Made by a program: the position numbers and the translations under genes. Source: Gnetum montanum (lineage: Eukaryota; Streptophyta; Gnetopsida; Gnetales; Gnetaceae). Taken from it: a stretch of 64,000 nt of DNA. The first letter of the stretch is position 1, and each line of letters starts with the position of its first letter. Of this stretch, positions 47,501 through 58,269 are shown piece by piece. Where the stretch lies: the NCBI GenBank assembly GCA_015680685.1, contig MNCI01014662.1, forward strand, positions 24,385 through 88,384. Direction: 5' to 3'. The notes beneath the pieces were generated by a model. It saw only the letters and a list, made by a program, of their open reading frames with translations, did no database searches and was not told the origin of the DNA.

Positions 47501-47660
47501 TTAGAGTAGTGCTCTGGAAGAGGGATGATGTCATACGGGGAGGAGATGAACTCATATCCTCCCCTATGAAACAGTTCATATTGTCTCTTAGCCTCCATTT
47601 TAGTTTGATCCACTGCTAGGCTGGCTTGGATTTTTACGCATATAAAATTATATTGTTTCT
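44561..47660 (-). pseudogene. gag: Gag of element C1 with tandem PYVVRVP array
   Basis: The N-terminal frame (near 47640: QASLAVDQTKMEAKRQYEL) is followed by a long Pro/Gln/Thr-rich segment (47350-46750). The Gag core is at 46851-45986 (ALDWYQALPRNLVSSLEDLL, FVTRFKYNL, VQKFIQRWSATL, FVKSKLYYL). A basic linker follows, then a zinc-knuckle-like FCECHQHNGHGIDYCF near 45650-45610. Between about 45400 and 44890 lie seven tandem copies of a 20-29 residue unit with core PYVVRVP. The Gag cores of B1 and B2 match closely. Only a few stops are present (near 47405, 46857 and 45290). Confidence 0.85.
44890..45400 (-). repeat. In-frame tandem repeat coding PYVVRVP units in C1 Gag
   Basis: Seven units with cores RPFIVRIP, RPYVI(stop)IP, KPYVVHVP, PYVVRVL, PYVVRIP, LYVVRVP and PYVIRVP, linked by Pro/Gln/Thr-rich spacers. 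B1 and B2 have one clear copy each (PRQPFVVRVP, PRQPFVICVP), so the array expanded in the C lineage. Confidence 0.8.
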
Positions 47661-47664
47661 ATGT

Positions 47665-47811
47665 TATCATGTTAAATGATGAATTTCTCCCTTGCAGTCT
47701 GAGAGACCGGTGAGGTCCTACCATGGGTTGCACTGCGGGCAGTGGAATGGTCATGGGGTCAATGGTATTTGTAATGGGCTTGGTTGAAACGTTGGTATTG
47801 GTGGTATTCAT
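47665..47811 (-). CDS. Short ORF upstream of gag, C1
   Basis: An ATG at 47811 opens a frame of about 50 codons (MNTTNTNVSTKPITNTIDP) that reads GPHRSLRLQG through the same CTCTCAG junction found at the gag start of B1 and B2, then stops before the main gag frame. It occupies the position of the short overlapping ORFs in B1 and B2. Sequence similarity to them is weak. Confidence 0.35.
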
Positions 47812-47974
47812 GGTAAAAAGGTCTTAAATGTAAGGAGTGTACACAGACGAAAGTTTGGTTAAGTGCAAAAGTATGAACAACATGTTCAACGTACAGCGTG
47901 CAGGCACTGTTGTCAATGTGAAGGGACTGATCATAGCGTGTGAACTAAGCTCACAGTGTGTAGGTTACGATAGT

Positions 47975-48175
47975 CAACGTGCAGACATAGTCTACAGCAT
48001 GCAAGTTGGCAGGGCAGCATGCAGACAAGGTCTATAGCATGCAGGTTGGTAGGGCAGCATGCAGACAGGGTCTATAGAGTGCAGGTTGGCAGGGCAGCAT
48101 GCAGACAGAGTCTACAGCATGTAGGTTGGTAGGGCAACATGCAAACAGAGTCTACAATGTGTAGGTAAGATGTTT
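47975..48175 (-). repeat. 40-bp tandem repeat in C1 leader (5 units)
   Basis: Five imperfect units of 40-41 bp begin near 47975, 48016, 48056, 48096 and 48136 (plus-strand phrase AGCATGCAGACAGGGTCTAT). They lie between the primer-binding site and gag, the region that usually holds packaging signals. Confidence 0.85.
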
Positions 48176-48317
48176 GTAGTGTGTAGATGCTAAGAATACT
48201 ACAAAATAGGGTACAGATTTTGGAGGTTTGAAATTGCTAAGTTTGAGGGCGCTCGGTAGTAGATCGGCAACACAGGGAGCATGTGTATGAGATCAAAGTA
48301 GATTTAAGCAGTTTCAG

Positions 48318-48335
48318 GTCCTCCTTCTAGTGCCA
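48318..48335 (-). promoter_or_regulatory. Primer-binding site of C1
   Basis: Minus-strand TGGCACTAGAAGGAGGAC, five bases after the LTR end. It starts with TGG, as expected for a tRNA 3' CCA. I do not assign the tRNA. The B1 counterpart differs by one base at position 5 and one near the end. Confidence 0.75.
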
Positions 48336-48340
48336 ATTTT

Positions 48341-49406
48341 TGTACTATCTGAAATCGTTGATGCAGGGCTAGAATGAAACAAACACCGAGAGATCTACAG
48401 AAAGACATAAAAGACCCTACCTTCGCTTGAGGGCGAGCTGGAATGGATGAAGGTAGAGTACCTTGGGTGGTCTGCACGTGGATCAGACAAGGATTTCCCC
48501 AACATATGCCAATATGCAATACGCTGGGTTATGTGTAAACAGCGTGATTAATGTAAACCAGAACATAAATTTACGTTAACTTAAACAAAAGAGATGAACT
48601 AGAATGAACGAAAACTATGACAAATTTTGGGCAGAAACAAAGTAATTTTATTGCCAGATGAAAATTATAGTGCACTGGTTCAGACGTAGTCGTGGATTTG
48701 ACATGAGGCAAATGAAGGGCCCTGGTGGATGCAGAGAGATGGTGTTGTGTTGGTTCAAACTGCAGGCACAGCGTGAAGGCTGTATGCTCAGCGTAGAAGG
48801 TAGAAGGGTATGAGTGGTCATGGGTGAGAGGATTTCGGGTCAGATGACATGTGGATGTGTTGCCCGAGTGCATAGAAGATTACAACTATACTGTGTGCTG
48901 CATGTTAGCGTGTGCTACTGCACGCTAGCGTGTACACACTGGGCGTGTGAACTTAGTGTACAGACTTGACTAAAGCAAAAGAATTAATTTTTACAAACTA
49001 TTGTTACAATAGGAAGTATCAAATTCGGCCCTCGGATTTCAGCTCAGATGTCATGAGAACGTTGCTTGTGGATGTTCAGCTCAGTTGGACTTGATCTAAC
49101 ATGGTTCTAGAAAGCTTTAACTGGTGCACGTTGTGTTGCATGCTGTGCTACACACTGGGCGTACACGCTGGGTGTGCACGTTGCACACTCAGTGAAAACC
49201 AAGTATTTTGAGCTCAAAATTTGCCAAGTTTGATGCCAGATGTCCCCGTAGTCTTCTTTGGATCCCAGGGAACCATTTCTTGCTTAGTTCGACTCCTTTT
49301 GAAGCTATCCTTGAGGCCGTCAAGCTTTAGTCATGGTGGGGAGCATCACAATTTTAGCTTGATTCTTGCTGGAGAAGTACTAAGCTCAAAATTTTATGGT
49401 GTTTCA
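48341..49406 (-). repeat. 5' LTR of element C1 (internally deleted)
   Basis: 1066 bp from TGAAACACC to GATAGTACA on the minus strand, followed by GTAGT at 49407. Relative to the 3' LTR it lacks 139 bp between two TAGAAG hexamers, which includes the region where the C-type TATA box lies (compare C2, 58261-58269). The U5 motif is at 48481-48496. Confidence 0.9.
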
Positions 49407-49411
49407 GTAGT
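49407..49411. repeat. Target-site duplication of C1, right copy
   Basis: GTAGT follows the LTR terminus TTTCA and matches 31729-31733. The next bases, ATTAAATGCTC, continue the B1 intron. Confidence 0.9.
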
Positions 49412-50548
49412 ATTAAATGCTCTTATATTATTACGCTAAAAACTTTTGAGTTTTTTGATTTTGTTATGCTAACGTGATTGTTACGCTCTCTGTGCTGAGG
49501 CAACCTCTCGGCTTAAATGGGACCCAACACGACCTATGAATGTTGGCGCTGTGCCTACACTCTCACCTGATGTGACCAAGGTGCCTCGTTGCACGTTCGA
49601 TAAGGCTTACAATTGTGTCTTGCACTCAAACACTCCCTATGGGAGTATAAGAGAGTCAACGAGGATCTGTGGAAATGAGTCCAAAGGGCTGAGCAAAGGG
49701 AGGCTGACCTGGTCACTGAGGTGGAGGATCTCAGGTCGAGGAACAAGTTCCTCATAAATCATAACCCTAATACTAAGGACTAGCGCAAGGCTGTAGACAA
49801 CTACGCTAGATTTTGGACTATCATTCGTTAGAACATTGAATGTACTCATGAGATAGTCAAACATCAAATGCAGATGGACTTGCTAGCCCAGAAGTGTCAA
49901 GATATGAAAGATATCAGCACCAAGGTTTTCGAATGGGGGCAAACCCAGAGAAACCACAAACATGTATACAAGCTAGAAAATGCCACCCATAAAAAACTGT
50001 GCAAAGGTGCTATTATGGAGGCATTCATGTATGAAGCATTTGTGAATGCCATCGATGATTCTAAGGCCTACACTAAGTTCAAAGAGCAGGTAAAGGTTAC
50101 AAAATCTCCTGACTTGAAAGAGGACCTTCCTATAGGAGAGACCACAACCACCTCCTTTTCCCAGGGACCTCTAAGATGAACGACCGTGGAAAGGGATAGA
50201 GCCACCGCTGCAGAAGCTGAACCTAGCAGCAGGCGTTGGATGGACTTAATGATAGAGGAGGTCTGGCATCGCCTCAGGCTTGGTCTAGACTGGATACCCT
50301 TTGAGACCGACGTAGGCCCTTCTCCAGTTAGTCACTTTACTATATAGATGCTCATGCTATGTTGTAGTTTGAGTTTGTTGCCCTAACTAATTACTTCATT
50401 CCTATGATGCAGGCTCTAGATGAGGGTGCAAGGCCCATAGAGGGAGGGAATGAAGAATCAACAAAAGGAAACGTAGGGAAGGATGATGCACAAGTAGATG
50501 AAGCGGATGTGAGTGGCGAAGGCGATGCAAACAGAGACAACCCATGAT
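49412..50548 (+). pseudogene. Antisense gene of B1, exons 7-8 (second part)
   Basis: This continues the gene interrupted at 31728. The intron remainder (49412-49499, TTACGCT-rich, matching the B2 intron) ends at GCTGAG. Exon 7 (about 49500-50326) begins ATSRLKWDPTRPMNVGAVPT, contains a Glu/Arg-rich probable coiled coil and a frameshift near 49640, then KNATHKKLCKGAIMEAFMYE and RRWMDLMIEEVWH, ending CCAG|GTTAGT. Exon 8 (50412-50548) follows GATGCAG and reads ALDEGARPIEGGNEE to DANRDNP and TGA. The B2 exon 8 has the same length class and the same NP-TGA ending. The matching halves on both sides of C1 prove the nested insertion. Confidence 0.8.
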
Positions 50549-50714
50549 AGCATGGGATTTTCTTTTTGAAATTTATTGAAATTTTGAAGTGTTGAAATTT
50601 TGTAAAAGTTTTGCAAACATTACCAACAGGTGAAAGTTTTGAATAAAATGAAAAAACCTCAAAGAAGAAATCAATTTTGCATTAACTTGTGTATCATGTA
50701 AAGTTTTCATGCTT

Positions 50715-51050
50715 TCATATGCTAGTTTAAGGCCATTTCGGGCCATTGTGTAACATGCTAGAAGGATTATATGATAATGAAGCAGAAAGCAACGATGCTA
50801 GTTTTAGGTCATTTTGGGCCATTGCCAAAAGAGATAGTTCGTTAACAAAGAAAAAAGGTGATGATGGTAGTTTTAGGTCATTTCGGGCCATTGCCAAAAG
50901 AGATAGTTCGTTAACAAAGAAAAAAGGTGATGATGCTAGTTTTAGGTCATTTCGGGCCGTAGCATAGCATGCTAGAAGGATAGCATGTTAACAAAGCAGA
51001 AAGCAACGATGCTAGTTTTAGGTCATTTCGGGCCATAGCGTAGCATGCCA
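50715..51050 (-). repeat. Hairpin repeats after protease, B1
   Basis: Five units on the minus strand with core GGCCCGAAATGACCTAAAAC. Two adjacent units are embedded in a nearly perfect tandem duplication of about 68 bp (about 50800-50935), the phrase AAAAGAGATAGTTCGTTAAC appearing twice. Located between the gag-pro stop and the end of the antisense gene. Confidence 0.75.
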
Positions 51051-51127
51051 AAAGGATAGCAGGTTAACAAAGAAAAGAAGCAATGAATGTACAAGGGATG
51101 GCAACTGGGCAGGAAGAAGTAGGGTTG

Positions 51128-52110
51128 CTACGCTATGCGTAGTTGCCTCTTGACCCATCGTGGGTTGATCAGAACGTAAGGCCGAGGTGTTTCGCCAGGG
51201 TTCTCGTTTCCATCATTGTCCTCTACTTGGAAGTGTAACTCAACCCATGCATTTTCATTTTGAGAGTTAGCTCACTAGGTCGATCCTTTTGTTGGATGGT
51301 TAATGCATGCGTGAATAGATGCCTCACTCTCGGAGGTTGTGATCTTTGAGCCCTGCTCCATGTCTACATTATTGATTTCTTACATTGCTACTTCGTCACC
51401 ACAGATCACCACCTCCCTGCCTACGTATGGTAACTGGATTTCCTGATGTATAGGTGAGGAGATAGTTGTAAGTTGTGCTAACCATGATCTTCCCAAGATC
51501 AGGTTAAACCCAGGCATCTCTTCGACCATGATGAACATCGCGTCTGTGGGGAACTAGTCCCCTACTACGAAGTTTACATGAACTATACCCTTCACCAGGT
51601 TGTGTGCCTCATTGAAGGACCTTAGACATGACGTCGTTGTGGGTTTGATCTGGTTGACCAATCCCAACTTGTCCACAATAGGGAAGGGAATGACATTTGT
51701 GGTAGCCCTATCATCAATGTGTACCTTTCGGATCTAGTGTTGGCTGACCCGAATTATGATGAAGAGAGGCACCATAGTCACCTGACATCCCTCAAGATTG
51801 TTCCTAATGGCATTATTACTGAAAGTCAATTGAGGTGGCATGGACTCCATGGGTACAGAGGGAAGCATGACCGAATGGATCACTTCCTCTTCTACTGGCA
51901 TGTTCTCGTCGACCAGAGCTGCCATTAACATGCGGATTAGAGCCTTGCAATGAGGTGCAGATGTCATGATTAGGTTGTACAAGCTCAGTGTAGCATTTTT
52001 CTACTTTAGAGCTTGCTTGACCTGGGTGAGGGCATCTAGAAGGTCTTGGTCACCCCCTTGTTTGACACTTTCCTCCTTTTTGATTCGTCCAAGAAGAAGA
52101 ATCTCTTGAG
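51128..52110 (-). pseudogene. pro: Aspartic protease region of B1 gag-pro
   Basis: The loop reads HIDDRATTNVIPFP near 51715, so the glycine of the active-site triad is now arginine. The second block, EEMPGFNLILGRSWLAQL, is near 51500. The frame ends ENAWVELHFQ...INPRWVKRQLRIA with a TAG at 51128-51130, identical in position to B2. An N-terminal domain (SLYNLIMTSAPHCKALIRML, 51982-51734) matches B2 at 13411. Inactive as a protease. Confidence 0.82.
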
Positions 52111-52389
52111 GAGAGGTGACCTCGGATTTGGGTTTAGATCCTTGTCGACAAGGTGATGTAGGCTACGTAGTCATGTCAACCTTCATCTTTGGAGGTGAAG
52201 GTGCTAATGCAAGGGATGAAGACGTAGGCTTGGGGATACCCTTGACGGTACTTCCCTTCGACGTCTCACCCACCGAGTGGACTTCTCACCTTACGAGGCG
52301 AGAAGGCTATTCAGGTTTGTTGCACGAAATAGGGGCCATTGAAGGCATCAACCCCTTGATGACGAATGGAGCTAGGGGTGTTAATTGAT

Positions 52390-54845
52390 GGGATCGCATG
52401 GCTCTACTAGCAGGTGATGTAAAGGTGGATGCCCATGGTGGGACTTTCAGGATGAACAACTGCTGCGAGCTTATACCAACTGCTGGTGGTGCTAGTGCAC
52501 TATGCTAAGGCACACGGACCACGAATGGCTGGCGGGGTGGCATGGGATCACTGTCAATGCCGATAGCATTGATGACGTAACCGGCATTGTTGGCGTTGAG
52601 GGGATTTGTGTAGACATACATAGATTGGTTTTCATGGCATAATGGGTTGATTTTGTCCAGCACCAGTTTCCCCAAGTCGATTAATCTTTGGATGTCATCC
52701 TGCAATGCCAAAAAATAATTCGTGTTGTGACCACACTGTTGGTGGTAGTCACAAAACCTGTCTAGCCTGAAGCCCCTAGGAACTAGAGGCTCATTGGGCA
52801 AGGCCAAAGAGGGATTTCTAAGGAGCTCACAGTAGCGTTGATGTCTCTTATTTGCTTCTTTCGACATCTGATTATGTTGGATGTATCCCGCTGCTAGCAG
52901 TTGCTTCAGAAGCTCTGAAGGCTTTAGAGTCAGTGGGGTGTACTTTGAGAAGTCTTTGCACTCAAAGTTGGGTTTGGTTTGTGCAGATGTCTCAGGCGTA
53001 GGTGTAGCAGGTTGCAGCATGTGGCCTTGTTTGGGCGGGGGGTTAGCCGTGGGTATGGCTAATTTCTTGTTATTCTTACTATCGCTTTTGCTAGGTTTGG
53101 GCTTGGCCTCAGTTGCTACAACGACCACTGTGGTTGTTGGGGCCTTACCCTTGTCCTTTTCTGAGAAGGTGTTTTTGTAAGTGATGTAGACCGAGTCTTT
53201 GCTTACCTCGGTTGTGTCCTGTATGCTGTTAGTCTGAGTGAAAGCTTAACTAAGAGAGCGAGGAGTGAGGTAGTACAGTTTGGACTTGATGAAATTGTTC
53301 ATTGCACCCTTAAAGACGGACAACAAGTGGGCCTCCACGATGGGCTCAAAAATTTTGTTAAGGGTTGCGCTCCAACATTGAATGAACTTTTGAACCAGTT
53401 CTAGTGGGTCTTGCTTCACGCTCATCAACTAATCCAGTGTGGTTTTTGGCTTCAATTTGTACTTGAAGCGTTTCACGAACTGAGTTAGGAGCTCTTCCAA
53501 AGTTGAAATGGATGAGTGTGGTAACACGCGGTACCAATCTAGGGCTTTCCTGACTAGGGACATGGCGAAGATGCGAATGATCGTGTGCGGCCATTATTGC
53601 AATAGCAAAGATATAGACCTGAAGGTAATAAGATGCACATTGGGATCTCTCTTCCCATCGTACTTCATGAAGTGCAGGAGAGTCATCCTTGGGGGTAACA
53701 TCAAAGAAGGGATTGTAGGGCTGATGGGGTTGTCCTGGTAAAAGTGCATGACTTGTACTGTGTTAGACCCAACGGCTTTGAGGCGTTTTATTTCCTCGAT
53801 GAGCATTTGGATAAGTTGAAATGCTTGATCTAGACCCTGCGATGTTGTGGGTGGTTGGGGAACTACCGAAGCAACCCCCATATGTGACATGGTAGGGGTA
53901 GCAACTTGACCCATCAGTATTACCGTTGGGACTACCCCTGCTAACGGTGTTGCTTGCACTATCCACCACCTGGTGGGTGGTGCTGTTGGAGCAGCAACTG
54001 CGGGTTGAGCCACCGGATAGAATGATTGTGTCACCAGTGGAATAGACCATAGCCCTGCGTTAGGATGTAACATTTGCATGGTTTGGTAGGTTTGAGGGCG
54101 AACATAATGAGACATCTGCGATGGTTGTAGAATAGGTGAAGAAGCAAACAGGGTCCACCATGTGGATGGGCCTGGACCCACCACAGTGGGTGGAATAGAC
54201 ACGAGCGTAGGAATTGATATGGAAGTTATGTGCAATTGTGAAGTAGGTACGATGTGAACATGTGGCAGGGTAACCGTGATTGACGTGTTACATGCTATAG
54301 GAATGTGCTGATGAAAAGTTTGTGGAGGCATAGTCACTGCAAACGCAATAAGGGAATAAGGGCGATGATACATCATGAATGTGGCATGGCTACCCATTGC
54401 AAGTGTAGTTGTAGGCTATAGAAGCATAGGCGTGATGGCAAAGGGAGTAGTGATAGACAATGGGTTGGCCCAGAAGGATTGGGTAGGCAGGACAGGAACA
54501 AGGTTGGCTTGACCTCCCTCGTCAGATTAGGAATCGAGTTCCTCTTATTCGTCTTGAAAGGCGTTGTCCTAGTTGGACGCTGTGTCCTGTTGCTCCCTAA
54601 GCCAAGCTAGTTGGACTAACTGGTCTAGCAGCCTTTGGTACGCTTATGTTAAAGATAAAGAAACACCGAGAGTAGGAATAAATTCCTTCCCGTTGCAGTA
54701 AAAAACTCGAAGCTACACTTGTCCTTGAGTTCGTGTACGTCCAAAGGCAGATTGGCCTACACCTTTGCAAAGAGGAAACTGTAACGCTCATGTTGCTAGG
54801 CCAATACCTCAGGTCCTTGATTTTGGATCCTGAGAGATCAGCGTG
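52390..54845 (-). pseudogene. gag: Gag of element B1, interrupted
   Basis: Pro/Thr-rich N-terminal half (54397-53594: PTSQLHITSISIPTLVSI, TRWWIVQATPLAGV) that aligns with 11049-11600 of B2. The Gag core lies at about 53590-53230 (VKQDPLELVQKFIQCWSATL, FIKSKLYYLTPRSLS). A Lys/Pro linker and zinc-knuckle-like CDYHQQCGHNTNYF follow in the long open frame 53128-52505, which ends PRQPFVVRVP. Frames shift near 53600 and 53240. The core is closer to B2 than to C1. Confidence 0.85.
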
Positions 54846-54966
54846 CTTCCAACATCAGATTCAGTGGTTGTTTCAGCACCAGTAATGCCTTGAACTGTGA
54901 TAGGAACTTCAAAATTGAAGAGAACTTCCACATTGAATGCATCAGCAGCAGCAGTTGGAAAAGACA
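54809..54966 (-). CDS. Short upstream ORF overlapping gag, B1
   Basis: An ATG at 54966 gives MSFPTAAADAFNVEVLFNFE, then VPITVQG, and ends in TGA at 54809. It passes into the gag frame (SGSKIKDLRYWP) by a one-base phase change at CTCTCAG, as in B2. Conservation of both the peptide and the phase break in two copies suggests that it is not random. Confidence 0.5.
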
Positions 54967-55047
54967 TTGTCAAGGAAGTAGGTATGCAAAAAAGCACAAA
55001 AGTTATGCATAAGAGTGTGAACAAACAAGGAAATTGAAAAATAGCAA

Positions 55048-55790
55048 AAAGAAGGCTTTACGTCTTGCTGGATTCCAGAGGAACTATCGAGGCGACTGAC
55101 CTGCACCACACAAGGTGTAAACAACCACAAAAGGGTGTCACATTTATGCTAGTACACGAGAGGGTGTAGATCGCATGCAAGAATACCGTAAAAAGGGAAG
55201 GTAAGTCAATTAGCTATCGGAGGCTTTATGTCTCGTAAGGTTCCAGAGGAACCATTGAAGTCAATTAACTGATCTACACCGCACGATGCATAAACAACCA
55301 CAGATGGGTGTCAAGTCTATGCTAATACGTATTGGGGTGTAGAAGGTTTACAAGACTACCATAAGACGAGCAAGCTAATTAGCGATCAAGAAGGCTTTTC
55401 ATCTCCCAGGATCCCCGAGGGATCATCAAAGCGACTGGTCTGTACCTCGTGAGATGGGGTATAGAACGCATGCAAGACAACTGTAAGATGGGCAAGCTAA
55501 CTAGTGATCAAGAAGGCTTTACGTCTCGTAGGATCCCTAAGGGACCGTCAAAGCTATTGATCTGTACCACACACGATGGGGTATAGAACGCATGCAAGAC
55601 AACTGTAAAATGAGCTAGTTAGCTGGCAATCAAAGGCCTTGTGTTCTATAGGGCTCCCGAGGAACTGTCGAGGCGACCGATTTGCACTGCACAAAGCATA
55701 AATAACCACAAAATGGTGTCATGTTTAGGATTATGCGTATCAAGGTGCAGAAGGCTCACAGAACTACCATGACACGTGGAAAAGGCACCA
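55048..55790 (-). repeat. Five-fold tandem repeat in B1 leader
   Basis: Five imperfect units of about 120-170 bp start near 55048, 55220, 55390, 55511 and 55631 (plus-strand marker GAAGGCTTTACGTCTCGTAG). B2 has a single copy of this segment at about 10400-10560. The leader therefore changed length by tandem duplication. Confidence 0.8.
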
Positions 55791-55794
55791 AAAG

Positions 55795-55812
55795 GCCCTC
55801 CTTCTAGCACCA
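55795..55812 (-). promoter_or_regulatory. Primer-binding site of B1
   Basis: Minus-strand TGGTGCTAGAAGGAGGGC, six bases after the LTR end. Closely similar to that of C1, so both lineages use the same primer tRNA class. Confidence 0.72.
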
Positions 55813-55818
55813 AAAAAC

Positions 55819-57470
55819 TGTAGTGACCAAAAACATCGATGGTTGGAAAACACCGAGGGGTCGATGGGCACGACAATTTTGACCCTATACCCGTGGGAGG
55901 GCTGTGCTAGGTGTGTGTAGATACGGGGCACCTTGAACGGTCTGGTTGATCAGACAAGGACTTAATTGGTGTCTATATAGCCTTTTGCAACATATATTTT
56001 TGAAACGGGAACAGAAATGTGAAGTAATGCTTGAAAGTAAATAAAGAAGAAAAAAATAGTGCAAAATACAACAGTAAGTAGGAAACAAAGTAAAATGCAG
56101 TTAGAAAAATGCACTGCTCTGAATCTACAAGCTTGCTCTGTCAAGGTGGATATAGTCGGTTGGACAGCATGGTAGAGTGCAAAGATCCCAAGAGTAACTA
56201 GGATGTGTAGAGCGAAACAGGTTGTACACTTGGGCACGGACTTAGGTATTGACAATGTGAGGATTCTATCGAGGTGGTAGAAGGGGGATGGAATAAAATT
56301 CCATCTGAAGATGCTAACTATTTGCAATGTCAAATAGAAAGCTTAAAATGCTTAATGTCTGGAAAAGAACTCGAGTGCCAAAGGAAAAGTCAAGAATCTG
56401 AAAATCTTCGAACTTTTTAATGATGCTTTTTGGAAAACTCTGAACTCTTTTGAATGCTATTCCTTGTAAGAGATTCCTTCCCTTTTATTTTCTTTGAATG
56501 CTGCTCTTTGGAGTATTTATAGGATCGAGGGCATGCAAAAGGGACGATTTGGATGCCACGTGCCTCGGGCCCATGTTGACTTGCTCATGCTGCTCGTGCC
56601 ATGCATGACCATTGGACTTACATGACTGTTGTAATGTGAGCCTGCCATGCTGTAACTGTGCACTTGCCACATCATAATTGCACCGCCAGCGTCTGGAGAT
56701 GTGTGCCAACAGTTCAATTAGGTGAAGTGCATTGATGTCACACAACCACTCGCATGCCTTGTTGTGCTTTGTAGCATAGCATGCTTGGCGTGGCGTAGCA
56801 CTTTGTCGTGCGTTCTGCTACATATGTGTTGCATGCTTGCTATGCTACGTAGCGTAGCGGATGGCCTTAGTCATGAAAACTTTTCTGCTTTGCAAACTAT
56901 GCTTCCGCGAGACTAGCAAACTGGCGGATTACACCCTTTGAGCTACCTTCTGTCTCTTTTGCAGGATTGCTATGCCTCACTGCGCCATGTAGCTTAGCAT
57001 AGCGTAGCAGCAGACATGGTCCACCGCTTCCTGACAAAAAGGGACATTGTTGAAGGACTAAGATTGAGTGAGGGAACTGGTTGTATAGCAGTTGCCATGC
57101 TATGCTACGCCTCATAGCGTAGTGTGGCACTTTGTTCTGGAGTCACTTTCTGAAGCTTGCTACGCTACATAGTGGGGCATAGCGTAGCGTAGCAGACTTC
57201 ATGACTTAGAAAACTTGCCAAACTATTTGGTGCATCCTGAGTGCTACTGTCAACTCCACGTATTGTTTTTGAGTAGGTTGTTAGCTCATCACACTACTTA
57301 GGTGGACAGGCGGCATGATCTGTAGAGCTTATTTTTACCTAAAGTAGAAAATTTTCCGAACTGGTCAACCTGAACTTCAAGTGTTCTCCTCTTGAAGAAC
57401 TACTATGGTGCTATGCGATTTGCAAGGCCTGGTGAAGTGAGAATGACCTCGCATTTTTTGGGGTGTTTCA
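55819..57470 (-). repeat. 5' LTR of element B1
   Basis: 1652 bp. On the minus strand it starts TGAAACACC and ends GGTCACTACA. It carries a TATA box at 56514-56521 and the U5 motif at 55948-55963. GCTACGCTATGCTACGTAGC-type palindromes lie at 56770-57200. It is homologous to 24808-26505 of B2. Confidence 0.88.
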
Positions 57471-57688
57471 CTATGGGACTCCATTCCACACTCTACTTCA
57501 TTTGCCTATGCTTTCCATAACTCATGTTACTACCTTAAATCATGTTTGTTTCAATGTCTTTGTTTGATATGGTCAAAATTCTTTGATGATCTCTTTGGTG
57601 ATTTGGTTCTTAACTAACCACACCAATTAATCATCCATGGGGCCCATGAACGCCTTGGTTTGAGAACATGCAAGGGAATTAAGGGCAT
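57471..57688. other. 218-bp island between B1 and C2
   Basis: The only stretch I cannot assign to one of the elements. It begins with CTATG (candidate target duplication of B1) and ends with GGCAT (candidate duplication of C2). No coding frame, no RNA gene and no similarity to the rest of the window that I can see. Confidence 0.6.
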
Positions 57689-58260
57689 TGTACTGTCTGA
57701 AATTGTCAATCACCGATTGGAATGAAATACAGACTAAGAGATCCCCGAAAAAGCACAGAAGACCCTACCTTCACTTGAGGGTGAGCTGAAACTAACAAAG
57801 GTAGAGTACCTTGGGTGGTCCGCACGCGGATCAGACAAGGATTTCCTAGAATGTACACCAATATACTGTACGCTGGGTTATATGTAAATGACATAACAGA
57901 TGTAAAATCAAGCGTAAACGTACAGGAATGTAAACAATAAGCACACAAGAATGAATGAAAACTGTAACAAATCTTGGCAAAAAAATGCAACAATATTATT
58001 GCATAATGGGAGTTACAATGCACCGGTCTAACGCAGTTGTGGATTTGACATGAGGCAGACGAAGAGCCCCGGTGAATGCTGAGAGATAATGATATGCTGG
58101 TTTTGGCTGCAGGCACAACGTGAAGGCTGTATGCTCAGCGTGTAGGGTAGATGTCCAGCATGCAGGATGGGTGTTCTGGATGCGCTGAGTGTGAATTGTC
58201 GCAAATTTTTGCCAAGATGCCTCCAATTTTTCAAACCTCGATCATGTCAAAAATTAGGGT

Positions 58261-58269
58261 TTTTATATA
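58261..58269 (-). promoter_or_regulatory. TATA box of LTR C2
   Basis: Minus-strand TATATAAAA followed by ACCCTAAT. C1 has a weakened form in its 3' LTR (near 32300) and none in its 5' LTR. Confidence 0.65.

Larger units (their letters stand above)
31734..49406 (-). mobile_element. Element C1, complete nested Tat/Ogre-type retrotransposon
   Basis: 17,673 bp between the GTAGT duplications. From right to left: 5' LTR, primer-binding site, leader with 40-bp tandem repeats, gag with a PYVVRVP repeat array, protease, antisense gene (plus strand), RT-RNaseH-RNaseH-integrase, 3' UTR, polypurine tract and 3' LTR. It is the only copy with both ends in the window and shows the full gene order unambiguously. 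Hand comparison of the first 200 LTR bases gives about 16 differences between the two LTRs, so the insertion is old. Confidence 0.92.
26506..57470 (-). mobile_element. Element B1, Tat/Ogre-type retrotransposon, split by nested insertions
   Basis: A minus-strand element. From right to left it has a 5' LTR (55819-57470), leader, gag, protease, antisense gene (plus strand, in two parts) and the start of pol (27579 to 26506), where B2 interrupts it. C1 (31734-49406) is inserted in its antisense gene. Removing C1 leaves about 13.3 kb. The rest of pol and the 3' LTR should lie left of the window, beyond B2 and A. Confidence 0.8.

Noticed and set aside
57996-58234. Frames in LTR C2
   Set aside because: Overlapping chance frames in noncoding LTR sequence, different in C1.
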